From: CAZLMW01 sp964560875
GTDB taxonomy: Bacteria; Myxococcota_A; UBA9042
DNA: 43,614 nt
Assembly (NCBI GenBank): GCA_964560875.1
Contig: CAZLMW010000063.1
Location: forward strand, 1 to 43,614
Direction: 5' to 3'
Both the position numbers and the translations under genes were made by a program. Shown piece after piece: positions 1-12,000 of the stretch. Below the pieces are notes generated by a model. That model saw nothing but the letters and a program-made list of their open reading frames with translations. It had not been told where the DNA came from and made no database searches. The first letter of the stretch is position 1, and every line of letters begins with the position of its first letter.

Positions 1-54
1 AGCGCTGAGCCGGGAGCGGAAGAGCGGATCGCCATTCTCGCCCGGCACATCTAG
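1..54 (+). CDS. 3' end of a plus-strand gene (partial)
   Basis: The first 54 bases read as 17 codons without interruption and end in TAG, giving a tail ending in EERIAILARHI. Codon choice is GC-rich at third positions, as in the neighbours. The stop shares the palindrome CTAG with the stop of the convergent minus-strand gene at 51, so the two genes would overlap by their terminators. The piece is too short to assign a family, and it could be a chance open frame. Confidence 0.35.
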   Translation, partial: SAEPGAEERIAILARHI

Positions 55-3000
55 TTCTTGGCCCAGGTGTCTTCCTGCTGGAAGCAGTACAAACGGCCCG
101 GCGTGCTGCATCGGGACTGGTAGCAGCCATATGACCATTGGGAGTTGGTGGCACCAGCGTTGCCCGCCGCGCTGCGATAGGAGGTCGAGCTCGTCGAGTA
201 CGTGTAGTAGTTGCAATGGTAGCGACTGAACGACGTGTACATCGTCCCCTGGTAGCGGGTATTGGTCCAAACCTTGCCGCCGCTGAGCGCCGAGTTGCAG
301 CTGCTGTAGTACGACCCGCTCTTGCTAACCTTCCCGCCCGACTCGGTGATGTTGATCGCCGTGCTGATGCTGCCGTCGACGAGGTCGCTGAAGTGGTTGG
401 CGACCTTGTTGCCGTTGACGAGCCGGTACTGCACCGACGACCTGTTGAAGCGCGTCGACGGGTAAACGTACTGACCGGACTTGGTGCGCCCGCTCAGCCA
501 TGCTTTCCAGGTCGTTCCCTTCCAGCCCTGCTGCGCCGCCAGACTCGCGCACTTGGCATCGGCGCCCTCGACGTAGCCAAGGCTGCCCGTGTACTGCTGG
601 CTGGTGACGAACACGCGGCGGAACGCGATGCAACCCTTGGCGGGCTTGTACTCGCAGGCGCCGGTGCTCTGGTTGCAGCTGTCGATGGTGCAGGTGTTCT
701 TGTCGTTGCAGTACTTCGGCACGCCACCGACGCACTTGCCGACGTTGCATACGCGGTTGGTCAGGCAGTGTTTGCCATCGCTGCACGTCGTACCGTCGGC
801 GACAGATTTGGCCACGCACTTGCCGGTCTTCTGATCGCAGGCTTCCACCGTGCACTCGTTGCCGTCGTCACAGATCTTGATCGGGTTGGCGATCTTGCGG
901 ACGCGTCCACCCTCGTACTCGCCGATGTAGATGTTGCCCTTCATGCCGACACCGATGCCCCACGGCCGGTAGAACAGAGAGTCTGGCGCGACGCCGTCCT
1001 TGTTGCCCTGCTTGCCGCGCTGGCCGGCCCAGGTGCTCACGTTGCCGCTTTCGCTGATCTTGCGGACGGTGTGGGCGTCCATGTCCACGACGAGCGCGCC
1101 ACCATCGGGCGATGCGGCGATTTGGTACAGCGCGCCGAACGTTGCGCCGATGCCTTTGCCGTCGATGTACTTGTTGCCGAACCCGGAAACGCCGTTGCCC
1201 GCCAGCGTGGTGACCGTTCCGTTGGTCGCGATACGGCGGACACGGTAGTTGCTCATGTCCGCAACGAGGATGCGGTCCTTGGTGTCGATCGCGACCCCGC
1301 GGGGGTAGTAGAACCGCGCCGACGTGGCCGGACCGTCCTGGAATCCATTGAGGCCGCTGCCCGCGACCAGCTTGGTGTCGCCGTTGGCGTTGACCGAACG
1401 GATGCGGTGATTGGTCGAGTCTGCGATGTACAAGGTGCCCTTGCGGTTGTGCGCCAAGCCCTCGGGGTAGCGGAAACGCGCGTTGCCGCCGCTGCCTTCG
1501 CCATAGCCGTATGAGCTTCCCGCCAGCGTCGTCACGTTGCGCGACTGGTCGATCTTGCGAATGCGATGGTTCTGGCGATCGGCGACATAGACGTTGCCCA
1601 GCCCGTCTACCGCCACGTCAGCGGGGTAGTAGAAGCGCGCCTGGGACCACGAGCCGTTGGTGAACCCGATGCTGCCTGAACCGGCGTACCGCGTGACATC
1701 ACCCTGCGGCGTGATCTTGCGGATCCGGTGGTTCTGGTAGTCGGCCACGAAGATGTTGCCAGCGTCGTCGGCGTCGATGCCGCGCGGTCGGTAGAAGCGC
1801 GCCTTGTTGGATTTGCCGTCGTAATAGCCGTTGGAGCCCGTGCCGGCGACGGTCTCGACGATGCCGACATCGCCGCGGCACTTGCCCTTGGTGCACAGAT
1901 CGGTCGACGTGCACGGGTTACCGTCGTCGCAGAAGCCCTCGACTTGCGCGTACTGGCAGCCGCCGGAGTAGGGGCTGCAAGCATCTTTGGTGCACGGGTT
2001 CTTGTCGTTGCAGATCTTGGCCGGCCCCTTGCAGCCGCCCTTGTCATCGCAGACTTCGCCCTCGGTGCACGGGTTGCCGTCGTCGCACTGCTCGCCGCTG
2101 CTGATGTTCTTGAACGAGCACTTGCCCGACACCTTGTTGCACGCGTCCTTGGTGCAGAGTTTGCCGTCGTCACAGATCGTCTTGGACGCCGCAATCATGC
2201 GGATGCGCGAGTTGTTTCGGTCAGCGATGAACATGCGGCCGTTGGCGTCGATGCCGACACCGACGGGCTGGGTGAAACGGGCCGCGAGCGGGTCGCCGTC
2301 CACGAAGCCGTTGACGTTACCGCCCGCGATTGTCGCCACCACGCCGTCGGACGTGACGCGGCGAATGCGGTTGTTGAGACGGTCCGCGACGATGATGTTG
2401 CCCAGCGCGTCGACGTCCAGGTCGGTCGGGCCGCGGAATTGTGCGTTGCCGCCCTTGCCGTCCGCGAATCCCGCCGCCGGTTTGCCAGCGAGTGTGGTGA
2501 CGGTTCCGTCGCTCGAGATGCGTCGAATCGCGTTGTTCCCGGTGTCGGCCACGTAGACGAATCCGCCGCTTCCGACCGCGACTCCGGCCGGGAAATTGAA
2601 GCGAACAGCGCTGCCTTTGCCGTCCTGCAGACCCACGAGGTAGCTGCCGGCGACCGTCGTGACCTTGCCGCCCGCCTCGACCTTGCGAATTCGGTGATTG
2701 CTGGTGTCCGCGACATAGAGGTTGCCGAACGCGTCCTGGGCGATGCCCTGCGGTCCATTGAAGCTGGCCTTGGTGCCGGTTCCGTCGGCCCAAGCCGACG
2801 CGCCGCTGCCGACGTAGGACTTCACGGTGCCGCTCTTGTCGATCTGGCGAATCCGGTGGTTGCCCGCTTCGGCGACGTACATCGACCCGTCGGGGAGCAC
2901 GACCAGGCCCATCGGCAGGTTCAACTTGGCGCCTGTACCGATGCCGTCCGCAAACCCCGCTTTGCCGGAGCCCGCGTGGATCTTGATGCCGCCGCCGACG

Positions 3001-5894
3001 TTGAACTTGCGGATTCGGTGGCTCGTTCCGACCGCGACGTAGACGTTGCCGAGCTTGTCCGCGCCGACATCGGCCGGGTAGTTCATGCTGCCCTTGGTGG
3101 CGTCCTTGTGGTCGATCGTGGCCTTGGTGCCGTCACCGGCGACCGTCGAGACCTTGCCCGCACCGGCCTGGCATTTGCCGCCCAGGCACGTGTCGCCCTG
3201 GGTGCACGCGTCGCCGTCGTCGCACGTTTTCGAGTTGGGCTTGAACACACAGTCACCGCTGATCGGGTTGCAGCCGTCTTCCGTGCATGCGTTGCCGTCG
3301 AGGCACGGCTTCTTGAAACCGGAGCATTTGCCGGCCGCGTCGCACGCATCCTTGGCTGTGCAAACCGAGTTGTCGTCACACGGGGAACCGACCACCGATT
3401 TCTTGTACTCGCAGTCGCCGGTCTTCTTGTTGCAGCTGTCGGTCGTGCAGGGGCTATTGTCGTTGCAGATCTTGTACGGCGCGAAGACCTTGCGGACGCG
3501 ATGGTTCGTGGAGTCCGCGACGTAGATGTTGGCAGCCTTGTCGAGCGCGATGCCCCATGGCTGGTAGAACTTGGCCACCGAGCCCTTGCCATCGTTGTGC
3601 CCGCTGGCGCCGTCGCCCGCGAGCGTCGTGACGATGCCGGACAGCGTGACGCGGCGGATTCGGTTGTTGCTCCGGTCGCTGATGATGATGCTGCTGCTGC
3701 CGTCAAAGATGACGTCCGTGGGCGTGTAGAACTTGGCCTTGGCGCCCTTTTCGTCGAGGTATCCCTGCGTTCCGCCCGCCAAGGTGGTGACGTTGCCGCC
3801 TTTCAGGTCGACCTTGCGGATGCGGTTGTTGAGCGTATCGGCGACGTAGAGGTTGCCTTTGCCGTCATCGTCAACGCCGTGGGGTCGGTAGAACAGCGCC
3901 TGGCCGATCGGGCCGTCTTTCCAGCCGTACTTGGCGATACCGGCGACCGTCTTCACGACGCCAGTGGGCGACACGCTGCGGATTCGGTGGTTGTACGAAT
4001 CGGCCACCAGCAAGTTGCCCGCCGAGTCGAGGCGGATGCCTTCGGGGTAGTAGAAGCTAGCTGTCGTGCCCTTGCCGTCGTTGTGGCTGGACGAGCCGTT
4101 GCCGGCGAGCGTCTTGACCGCGCCGCCCGAGATGACGCGGATGCGGTGGTTGTTGCGGTCGCTGACGTAGATGGTCCCCGCCGCGTCGACGTCGATGCCC
4201 TGCGGCAGGTTGAACTGTGCGCCGGCCGCGGGCCCGTCGAGGAAGCCCTTGGTGCCGTTGCCGGCGATCGTCTTGACCGCGCCCAACGTCTCGTCGATCG
4301 AGCGGACGCGCGAAGTATCCCGATCGGCGACATAGACCACGCCATTGGGACCGACCGCGACGGCGCGCGGGTAGTTGAACGCAGCTTGTGCCACGGGACC
4401 ATCGGTCCAGCCCTGCTTCTTGCCGGCGACGGTGGTCACCTTCTGCGACGCGCCGATAACGCACTCGCCGCCGATGCACGACGTCGCCTCGGTGCAGCCG
4501 TCGCCATCGTCGCAAACGCCACCAGCGAGCTTCGGAACGTTCTTGCAGGTCAGCGTGCCCTGGTCGCAGATGTCGTCGGTGCACGCGTTGCCGTCGTTGC
4601 AGCCCTTTTGACCGGCTGGCGGCGTGCACTTGTGCGCGGCGTTGCACTTTTCACCCTGGGTGCACGGGTCGCCATCGTTGCAGGGCGAGCCGTCTTTGAG
4701 CGGTTGGTTGGTGCAAACGCCGGACTTCTTGTCACACAGGTCCTTGGTGCACGGGTTGTCGTCGTTGCAGGTCTTCTTGAAACCGGTGCACTGGCCGTTG
4801 TCATCGCATTTGCCCTGCTGGTTGCAGGCGTCCTTGTTGCACAGCGCGCCCTTGGGAACCTTGGTCACCACGCAGCCGCCCTTGTTCTTGTCGCAGACAT
4901 CGGTCGTGCACGGGTTGTCGTCGTCGCAGATCAGCTGGTCGGTGCCGATGCAGCCCACGATGTCGGCGCACTTGTCGCCTGTGGTGCACGGGTTGCCGTC
5001 GTTGCAGGGCGTGTTGACGGCGGTCTCGTGGCCGCACTTGCCGCTGTTGTCGCAGGTGTCCTTGGTGCAGGGGTTGCCGTCGTCGCATTTGCCCTGGACG
5101 ACCCCATCGCACTTGCCGCCGTTGCACTTGTCGTTGGTGGTGCAGCCCTTGCCGTCGTTACAGAACTTGCCGTTACCGATGTAGATGTTGTCGCACTTGC
5201 CGGTCGAGCTCTTGCAGTCGTCGAGCGTGCAGCTGTTGTCGTCGTTGCACGTCTTCTCGGGCCCGGGCTGGCAGAGTCCGTTCTTGCAGGCGTCCTTTTC
5301 GGTGCACTTGTTGCCGTCTTCGCACGCCGCGCCGGCCGGCAGGTCGTACGCGCAACCGCTGTCTTTGTCCTTGCCGTCGTACTTTTTCGGGTCGCATTTA
5401 TCGACCGTGCACACGTTGCCGTCGTCGCAAGCGAGGTTATCCGTCTTGCCGTCGCAGTCGTTGTCCTTGCCGTCGCAGATTTCCGCGGGTGGGTTCGTCT
5501 TGACGCAGTTGCCGCCGCCGCTGCTGCTGCCCGTATCCGCCGTCGCCACAACGTCGCTGCCCGAGCTCGAGCCACCGCTGGTGCTGGCCGCGTCGCTTGT
5601 TCCGCCGCTGCTCGTTGCCGCCGTGTCCGAACCGCCGCTCGTTCCGCCGCTCGTTCCGCCCGTGTCGGTCGTGTCGTTGCCAAAAGTCTGGCACCCAAAA
5701 GCCTGCGGATTCACATCGCAGTCAACCACCGTGCCACCACCGCCGGGGCCGGGGGTTGTTCGCCCGCCCGTGCACGCCGCAACCAACGCCAAGGCGGCGA
5801 CAATGGCGGTTGTCGTTGCGGCGTCCGCCGGTCGCGCAGGTCGATCATGTCCGCCGGCAAAAACGCGCAACGGAGAGGCTGGTGTTCGCTTCAC
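51..5894 (-). CDS. Giant Cys-rich NHL-repeat lipoprotein with DUF1554-like C-terminus
   Basis: A 1947-residue predicted surface lipoprotein. The GTG start at 5894 follows a GGGGGA ribosome-binding sequence. A hydrophobic segment ends in LVAAC (Cys41, lipobox). Residues about 43-130 are a Gly/Ser/Thr linker, followed by a MopE-like CDGKDNDCDG motif near 140 and many CDDGNPCTxDxC units. Three blocks of six NHL repeats each (TxAGxGxxGxxDG...FxxPxGxxVD...VADxxNHRIRK) lie at about 485-803, 913-1235 and 1345-1670, separated by Cys-rich spacers, so three six-bladed propellers are expected. Residues about 1757-1945 (RVFVTSQQYTGSLG, ADAKCASLAA, WKAWLSG) resemble DUF1554, a lectin-like domain seen in secreted proteins. 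NHL propellers usually bind protein or carbohydrate, so an adhesion or recognition role is inferred. The ligand is unknown. Confidence 0.9.
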   Translation of the reverse strand: MKRTPASPLRVFAGGHDRPARPADAATTTAIVAALALVAACTGGRTTPGPGGGGTVVDCDVNPQAFGCQTFGNDTTDTGGTSGGTSGGSDTAATSSGGTSDAASTSGGSSSGSDVVATADTGSSSGGGNCVKTNPPAEICDGKDNDCDGKTDNLACDDGNVCTVDKCDPKKYDGKDKDSGCAYDLPAGAACEDGNKCTEKDACKNGLCQPGPEKTCNDDNSCTLDDCKSSTGKCDNIYIGNGKFCNDGKGCTTNDKCNGGKCDGVVQGKCDDGNPCTKDTCDNSGKCGHETAVNTPCNDGNPCTTGDKCADIVGCIGTDQLICDDDNPCTTDVCDKNKGGCVVTKVPKGALCNKDACNQQGKCDDNGQCTGFKKTCNDDNPCTKDLCDKKSGVCTNQPLKDGSPCNDGDPCTQGEKCNAAHKCTPPAGQKGCNDGNACTDDICDQGTLTCKNVPKLAGGVCDDGDGCTEATSCIGGECVIGASQKVTTVAGKKQGWTDGPVAQAAFNYPRAVAVGPNGVVYVADRDTSRVRSIDETLGAVKTIAGNGTKGFLDGPAAGAQFNLPQGIDVDAAGTIYVSDRNNHRIRVISGGAVKTLAGNGSSSHNDGKGTTASFYYPEGIRLDSAGNLLVADSYNHRIRSVSPTGVVKTVAGIAKYGWKDGPIGQALFYRPHGVDDDGKGNLYVADTLNNRIRKVDLKGGNVTTLAGGTQGYLDEKGAKAKFYTPTDVIFDGSSSIIISDRSNNRIRRVTLSGIVTTLAGDGASGHNDGKGSVAKFYQPWGIALDKAANIYVADSTNHRVRKVFAPYKICNDNSPCTTDSCNKKTGDCEYKKSVVGSPCDDNSVCTAKDACDAAGKCSGFKKPCLDGNACTEDGCNPISGDCVFKPNSKTCDDGDACTQGDTCLGGKCQAGAGKVSTVAGDGTKATIDHKDATKGSMNYPADVGADKLGNVYVAVGTSHRIRKFNVGGGIKIHAGSGKAGFADGIGTGAKLNLPMGLVVLPDGSMYVAEAGNHRIRQIDKSGTVKSYVGSGASAWADGTGTKASFNGPQGIAQDAFGNLYVADTSNHRIRKVEAGGKVTTVAGSYLVGLQDGKGSAVRFNFPAGVAVGSGGFVYVADTGNNAIRRISSDGTVTTLAGKPAAGFADGKGGNAQFRGPTDLDVDALGNIIVADRLNNRIRRVTSDGVVATIAGGNVNGFVDGDPLAARFTQPVGVGIDANGRMFIADRNNSRIRMIAASKTICDDGKLCTKDACNKVSGKCSFKNISSGEQCDDGNPCTEGEVCDDKGGCKGPAKICNDKNPCTKDACSPYSGGCQYAQVEGFCDDGNPCTSTDLCTKGKCRGDVGIVETVAGTGSNGYYDGKSNKARFYRPRGIDADDAGNIFVADYQNHRIRKITPQGDVTRYAGSGSIGFTNGSWSQARFYYPADVAVDGLGNVYVADRQNHRIRKIDQSRNVTTLAGSSYGYGEGSGGNARFRYPEGLAHNRKGTLYIADSTNHRIRSVNANGDTKLVAGSGLNGFQDGPATSARFYYPRGVAIDTKDRILVADMSNYRVRRIATNGTVTTLAGNGVSGFGNKYIDGKGIGATFGALYQIAASPDGGALVVDMDAHTVRKISESGNVSTWAGQRGKQGNKDGVAPDSLFYRPWGIGVGMKGNIYIGEYEGGRVRKIANPIKICDDGNECTVEACDQKTGKCVAKSVADGTTCSDGKHCLTNRVCNVGKCVGGVPKYCNDKNTCTIDSCNQSTGACEYKPAKGCIAFRRVFVTSQQYTGSLGYVEGADAKCASLAAQQGWKGTTWKAWLSGRTKSGQYVYPSTRFNRSSVQYRLVNGNKVANHFSDLVDGSISTAINITESGGKVSKSGSYYSSCNSALSGGKVWTNTRYQGTMYTSFSRYHCNYYTYSTSSTSYRSAAGNAGATNSQWSYGCYQSRCSTPGRLYCFQQEDTWAKN

Positions 5895-6095
5895 GGTATC
5901 CCCCGGGGTTCACCTGGGTCCCGACGCGACGCCTGGGGAGGCAGCCAGTCGCAAACGAAACCGGGTAAACGGCCCGGGAAGCCTACCCAAATCGTGACAC
6001 TGCGAGCAAGGAGAAGAGTGTGTGCGCAGCAGTGAACACCACTCGCGTCGAGATTTGACGCTGCGCCGCGGGATCACGCCAGTAAGTCGCCGAAT
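5895..6095. other. Intergenic region between two giant lipoprotein genes
   Basis: About 200 bases lie between the start of the NHL lipoprotein gene and the stop of the next minus-strand gene. Apart from the GGGGGA ribosome-binding sequence next to 5894, no convincing promoter or terminator hairpin is visible. A promoter for the NHL gene would have to lie here if the two genes are not cotranscribed. Confidence 0.4.
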
Positions 6096-9000
6096 CTAAT
6101 CGCAGTTGTCCTTCTTCACGCAGCCGCGCTTTTTCACCGGGCCTGTGAGGCTGCAGGAGTAACAGTTGCCGTACCACGATCGGCAGCGGCTCGATTTCGC
6201 TTGGTGCTTGCACGTGCCGGTCGATTTGTCGCAGTAGTCGCTGGTGCAATACAGACCGTCCAAGCAGTCCTTTTGTTTGCCCAGGCAGCGCACGGTCCAT
6301 CCGTAGTTGTAGCACGTGTCGCCGGTTGTGCACTTGTTGCCGTCGTCGCACGAACCGGACTTGAACGCGTTCTTGCACGCGCCCGTGTTCGGATCGCACG
6401 TGGACGTGTAGCACTGGCCGCCGTGGCATACCTTTGCGGTTCCCGTGCAGCTGCCACTTCCGTTGCAGCGGTCGTTGGACGTGCACTTCTTGCCGTCATT
6501 GCACGTGACCGTTGTCGGATCGTTGGTGGTGACGCACTGACCGGTCGACTCCTGGCAAGCCGCGCTCTTGCACACGCCCGGATCCGTGCACGTCTGCGCC
6601 ACGCCGTGGCACGCGCCCGAACCGTCACACTGGTCGCCAGTGGTGCAGTTCTTGCCGTCGCTGCAGGTCGTTCCGCTTGGCGAGTTGGTGAACACGCAGC
6701 TGCCGGTCTTGGCGTTGCACGTATCCGCGGTGCAGGGCTTGTTGTCGGTGCAGGTCTTCTGCGTTCCGCCAGCGCAAGCCTTGGATGCGTTGCATTTTTC
6801 GCCGCTGGTGCAGGCGTCGCCGTCGTCGCAGCTCTGACCGGTCTTGGCGGTGAACACACAGGCCCCCGTCGACGCCGAACAGCTATCTGCGGTGCACGAG
6901 TTTGCGTCGTTGCACGTCTTCGCGGTGCCTTGGCACTTGCCCGCGCTGCTGCACGCATCGTTGTTCGTGCACTTATTTCCGTCGTTGCACGTGGCGCCGG
7001 TCTGTGGCGCAAAATCACATGCGCCGGTGGCTGTGTTGCACGAGTCCTTGGTGCACGAGTTGGAGTCGTTGCAGACCTTCGCCGTGCCCGTGCAGCTGCC
7101 TCCGCTGCACTTGTCGCCCGTCGTGCAGGCCTTGCCGTCGTTGCAGCTCGCCGTGTTGTTGGGATACGTGCACTTGCCTGTCGATTTGGTGCAGGTGTTG
7201 TTCGTGCACGGGTTGACGTCGTCGCAGACCTTGGCTTTGCCCTTGCATGTGCCAGCGGCGGTGCACGCGTCGTTGGTCGTACATCCATTGCTGTCGTTGC
7301 ACGCCTTGCCAACGCTCGGTGTGTGGCTGCAGGTGCCCTTGCTGCAAGCGTCGATCGTGCAGGGGTTGTTGTCATCGCAGTTCTTGGCAGCGCCCGCGCA
7401 AACACCCGCAGCGTTGCACTTATCGGTCAGCGTGCACGGGTTGCCGTCGTTGCAGTTCGAGCCGCTGTTGACCTTGTTCTGGCACACCTTCTTGCCGCCG
7501 CTGGTGATGCAGCTGTCGGTGGTGCACGTGTTCTTGTCGTCGCAATCGCCGTTGACCTGGCAGTCGCACGTCCACGAACCGGGTGCGCACGCGCCCTCCT
7601 TACACGAATCACCTGACGTGCACGCGTTGCCGTCGCTGCACCCAAGACCGTCGGATTTGGGCTCCTTGGCGCATTGACCTGTCCCGGGATCGCACAGCCC
7701 GTCGTTGCACGCGTCTCCGCTGCACACCTTCGGGTTGTGGCCCTCGCACTTGCCCTTGCCGTCGCATTCGTCTTTTTGCGTGCACGCGTTGCTGTCGTTG
7801 CAGACCGTTCCGACCTTGCGCGGATCGAGCGCGCAGCCGCCGGTCTGACTGTTGCAGACGCCGTCGTTGCAAGCGTTGCCTTGGCACGTCTTCTTGGTGC
7901 CGCCAACGCATTTGCCGCCGGTGTCGCACGCGTCGAGCAGGGTGCACGGGTCGCCGTCGCTGCACTTGGTGCCCTTGGCCTTCGGTTTCTTGGCGCATTG
8001 GCCGTGGGGCGACACGCAGATGCCGATGCCGCAGTCGTCGCCGGCGCAGAACTTCTTGGTCAGGCCCGCGCAAGCGCCTTTGCCGTCGCACGCGTCTTCG
8101 GGGGTGCACGCGTCTTTGTCGTCGCACGGGGTGCCGGACTTCTTGGGTTGCTTGCCGCATTTGCCGTCCGCCGGGTTGCACGTTCCGTTGCTGCACTGGT
8201 CGCCGGTGCACTTGACCGGGTTGGTGCCCACGCATTTGCCGGCCGCGTCGCAGGTGTCGGTCTGCGTGCACTTGTTGCCGTCGCTGCACGTCTTTCCGGT
8301 CGCCGGCTTGTTGCTGCACGCGCCGGTCTTGGCGTCGCAGGATTCGTTGGTGCAGGCGTTGCCGTCATCGCAGTTTTTGGCCTTGCCCTTGCATTTGCCG
8401 GCGGCGGTGCACGCGTCCGAAAGGGTGCACTTGTTGCCGTCCGAACAGGGGCTGCCCGTCTTTGCGGCGTTCACGCATTTGCCGGTCTTGGCGTCGCACG
8501 AGTCGGCCGTACAAGCGTTTTTGTCGTCGCAAACCGTCGCCTTGCCGACACAGAGCGCCTTGGCATCGCACGTCTCACCGGTGACGCACAGGAGCCCGTC
8601 GTCGCACTTCGCGCCAGGTTGCGGGGTGTAGCCGCACTTGCCGGTCTTGCCGTCGCAGACGTCTTTGGTGCACTGGTTCTTATCGTCGCACGGCACGGCC
8701 GAGCCCGCGCACTTGCCCGCCGCGCTACACAGGTCGCCCGCCGTGCACTTGTTACCGTCGTCACACGGCGACTTCGCGCGAATCGTGTTGATGCACTTGC
8801 CCGAATTGGTGTCGCACGAGTCGTCCGTGCACACGTTCTTGTCGTCGCACTCGACCTTCGAACCGACGCATTTGCCGACCGCGCTGCACGTGTCCCCGGT
8901 GGTGCACGCCTCGAAGTCGTCGCACGTCTGGCTGGCCAGCGGTGTGTTCTTGCAGACCTTCTTGCCGGACACGTCCGCGCATGAGTCTTTGGTGCAGGGG

Positions 9001-12000
9001 TTGCCGTCGAGGCAGTCGCTGTCGGTCTTGCAGTCGCAGCTGTCGACGCCAGGCTGGCACAGGCCGGTCTTGCACTTGTCGCCCTTGGTGCAGGCGTTGT
9101 TGTCGTCGCAGGTCACCCCATCGGACTTGTTTTTCAGGCCACACTTGCCGGTCTTCGAGTCGCAGACGCCGTCGCGGCAATCGTCGCCTGTGCAGGTCTT
9201 GAGCGTTCCGGCGAGGCATTTGCCGGCCCCGTTGCAGTTGTCGCCGAGCGTGCATGGGTTGTTGTCCGTGCATCCGGTCCCGACCTTCAGCGGCTTTTGC
9301 GCACATTTGCCGGTTTTCGCGTCGCACGCGGCGCTGTTGCAGAGGGTGGCCGTGCAGCTCTTCACCGGTCCGGCGATGCACTGGGATGCCTTGTTGCACG
9401 TGTCGTTCTCGGTGCACGGGTTGCCGTCGTCGCACGCGCTGCCGACCGCCTTGGCCTTGGTGTCGCAGGCGCCCGTGGTCGTGTTGCAAGAAGACGTTGA
9501 ACATTTGCCGCTCGTGCAAGTCCGCAGCTTGCCCGCCACGCAGGTTCCCTTGTCATCGCAGAGGTCCTTGACCGTGCAGGCGTTGCCGTCGGTGCAAGCG
9601 GCCCCTTTCGTCGCGGCGTTGACGCACTTGCCGGTCTTGCCGTCGCAGCTGTCCTTGGTGCAGGTCTTGCCGTCATCGCAGTTGGCCGCCTTGCCCAGGC
9701 ACTTGCCCTTGCCGTCGCACTTGTCGCCGGTCGTGCACATGTCGTTGTCGCTGCACGACTTGCCGGGGACGTCGGGCTGCGTGCTGCATTTTTGTTTGAT
9801 TTCAGAGCATTGGCCGACAACACACAGGCCGCCGCCACAGTCCCGCGGTTCGCCGCCCTTGCAGACGCCTTTGCCGTCGCATGCGTCCTTGATGGTGCAG
9901 AACTGGCTATCGTTGCACTTTGTCTTGGCCGACTTGGGCTTCTTCACGCAGAGGTCTGCCTTTTCATCGCAGACGCCCGAAGCACACGCCTCGTCGAGGT
10001 CCTTGCAATCGCGTGGTTTGTTGACCGCGCATGCACCCTTGCCGTCGCATTGGTCGCCGATCGTGCAGTAATCGCCGTCTTCGCATGGTTCGCCCTTGGT
10101 GCGCGGGGCTTTGGCGCATGTGAAAGTGCCCGCCGCCTGGGATTTGCAGGTCGCGGTGTTGCAAGCGTCGCTTTCCGAACTGCAATCGGCCGCCTTGCCG
10201 ACCACGCATTTGCCCGCTTTGCAGGCGTCGCCGACCGTGCAGCCGTTCTTGTCGGCGTCACACTCGCTGCCGTCCGCCTTGGCGACGGCTTCGCACTTGC
10301 CCGTCGTCGGGTTGCAGGCGGCGTTGTTGCACGCGTTCTTGAGCGAGCTGCAGTCCTTGGGTTTGTTGCTGCTGGTACAGATGCCTGCCTTGCACACTCC
10401 GGACCCGCCCGCCTGGCATTTGTCGGCGGTGTCACAGGCGCCGCCGTCCTTGTCCGCGAGCTGGCACTTTCCGTCTTTGCACGAATCGGTCGTGCAGGGG
10501 TTGCCGTCGTCGCAGGATTTGTCCGAGCTGCACGCGCACGTGATCTTCGCCACGAAACAGCCGCCCGCCTTGCAGATGGTGTCGGTGCACTTGTCCCCGT
10601 CGTCGCACGTTCCCTTGTTGTTGGGAGCCGTCACGCACCCCTTCTTGCCGTCACAGGAATCGGTCGTGCAGGCGTTGCCGTCGTCGCACTTGGTGTTGTC
10701 GGGCTTGCTGCCGCACTTGCCGGTCTTCGAGTCGCACGCATCGAAGGTGCACGGCAGCCCATCGTCGCACGTCGTCGCTTTGCCGGTACACGAACCCGCG
10801 TCGCATGCGTCATCGCTGGTGCATGGATCGTTGTCGTCGCACGTCGCTTTCATGGGCAGGTGGACACAGCCCTTCGACGGCGTGCAGCTGTCGGAAGTGC
10901 AGCCGTTGTTGTCGTCGCAATCCAACGCCTTGGCGCCGCCACAAACGCCCTTGGTGCACGTCGCGCCGGTCGCGCATTGGTCGCCGTCGTCGCAGTCCTT
11001 GCCCTCGTTCTTCGCGTTGATTTTGCAGCCGCCTACCGTCGGGTCGCAGACGTTTTCGAAGCAGGCCGAGTCGGCCTTGGGGCACACGACCTTCGCGCTC
11101 TCGTCGACCTTGCAGAGCTTCTGCTTGCAGCGCTGAGGCCGGCAAACGGTGCCTTCAGTGCAGTCGGCGTCCTTGGCGCATTTGCAGATCGCGTCGCCCA
11201 CGCACGATCCATCCTTGGCGCACGTATCGCTGCCCGTGCACTTGTCGCCGTCGTCGCATTTTTCCTTCTCGGCAAAGCCGGTAACCGTGCAGCCAACCGC
11301 CAGCCCGCAAGCGTCTGTCGTGCAGGGATCACCGTCATCGCATCCGTGCCCGGTTTTCTTTGGCGTGTTCGTGCAGCCGCCCTGTCCTTCAATACAGATG
11401 TCGTGGGTGCACCCGATGCCGTCGTCACATGTTTTCGCCGTGCCGGCGCACGTTCCCGCGATACAGGCGTCATTTTCAGTGCACACTTTGCCGTCGTCGC
11501 ACTTGAAGCCGAGGTCCGTGAACTTGTCGTGCTTGACCGCTTGACCCTGGTCGCAGAAGTCCTTGGTGCACGGGTTGCCGTCGTCCCAGTCGGCGCTCGT
11601 CTCGGGCACGCATTGCCCGGCGACGCATTTCTTGCCGCACTTGCCGAGGCCGCAGGACGTGTCGTCCTTCTTCGCGGACACCACGCACTCGCCCTTGTCG
11701 TCGCACGCGGCGGACTCGCACTGGGTAAGCGTCTTGTCGGCGACGAGGCAGATTTGGCCTTTCTTCAGGTTCTTGGTCAGGCAGCAGCCAGCGATGCAGA
11801 AGGACACCTGGCAGGTCGACTTGGTCGTAGCAGAGCAGTCCGAATCGCCTTTGCAGGCCACGCACACGTTCGTATCAGCGGCTCCGTCTTCGGTCGCGTC
11901 GCCGGTCGCGTCATCCGCACCGTCCGCGGCGACATCTTCGTTGATCGGTGCGTCGGGCTTGACGGCTGTATCCGCAACCGCGTCGGTCACATCGTTGACG

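Noticed and set aside
1728..6035. Open frame of 1435 codons on the plus strand opposite the NHL lipoprotein
   Set aside because: It is antisense to a repeat protein with strong family matches. The translation is Ala/Val/Arg-rich, has no domain, and arises because the repeated GC-rich codons avoid stops on the other strand.
4375..11544. Regularly spaced GC-rich DNA repeats that could suggest a CRISPR array
   Set aside because: The period follows codons of the CDDGNxCTxDxC protein repeat, copies are imperfect, and there are no unique spacers between identical repeats.
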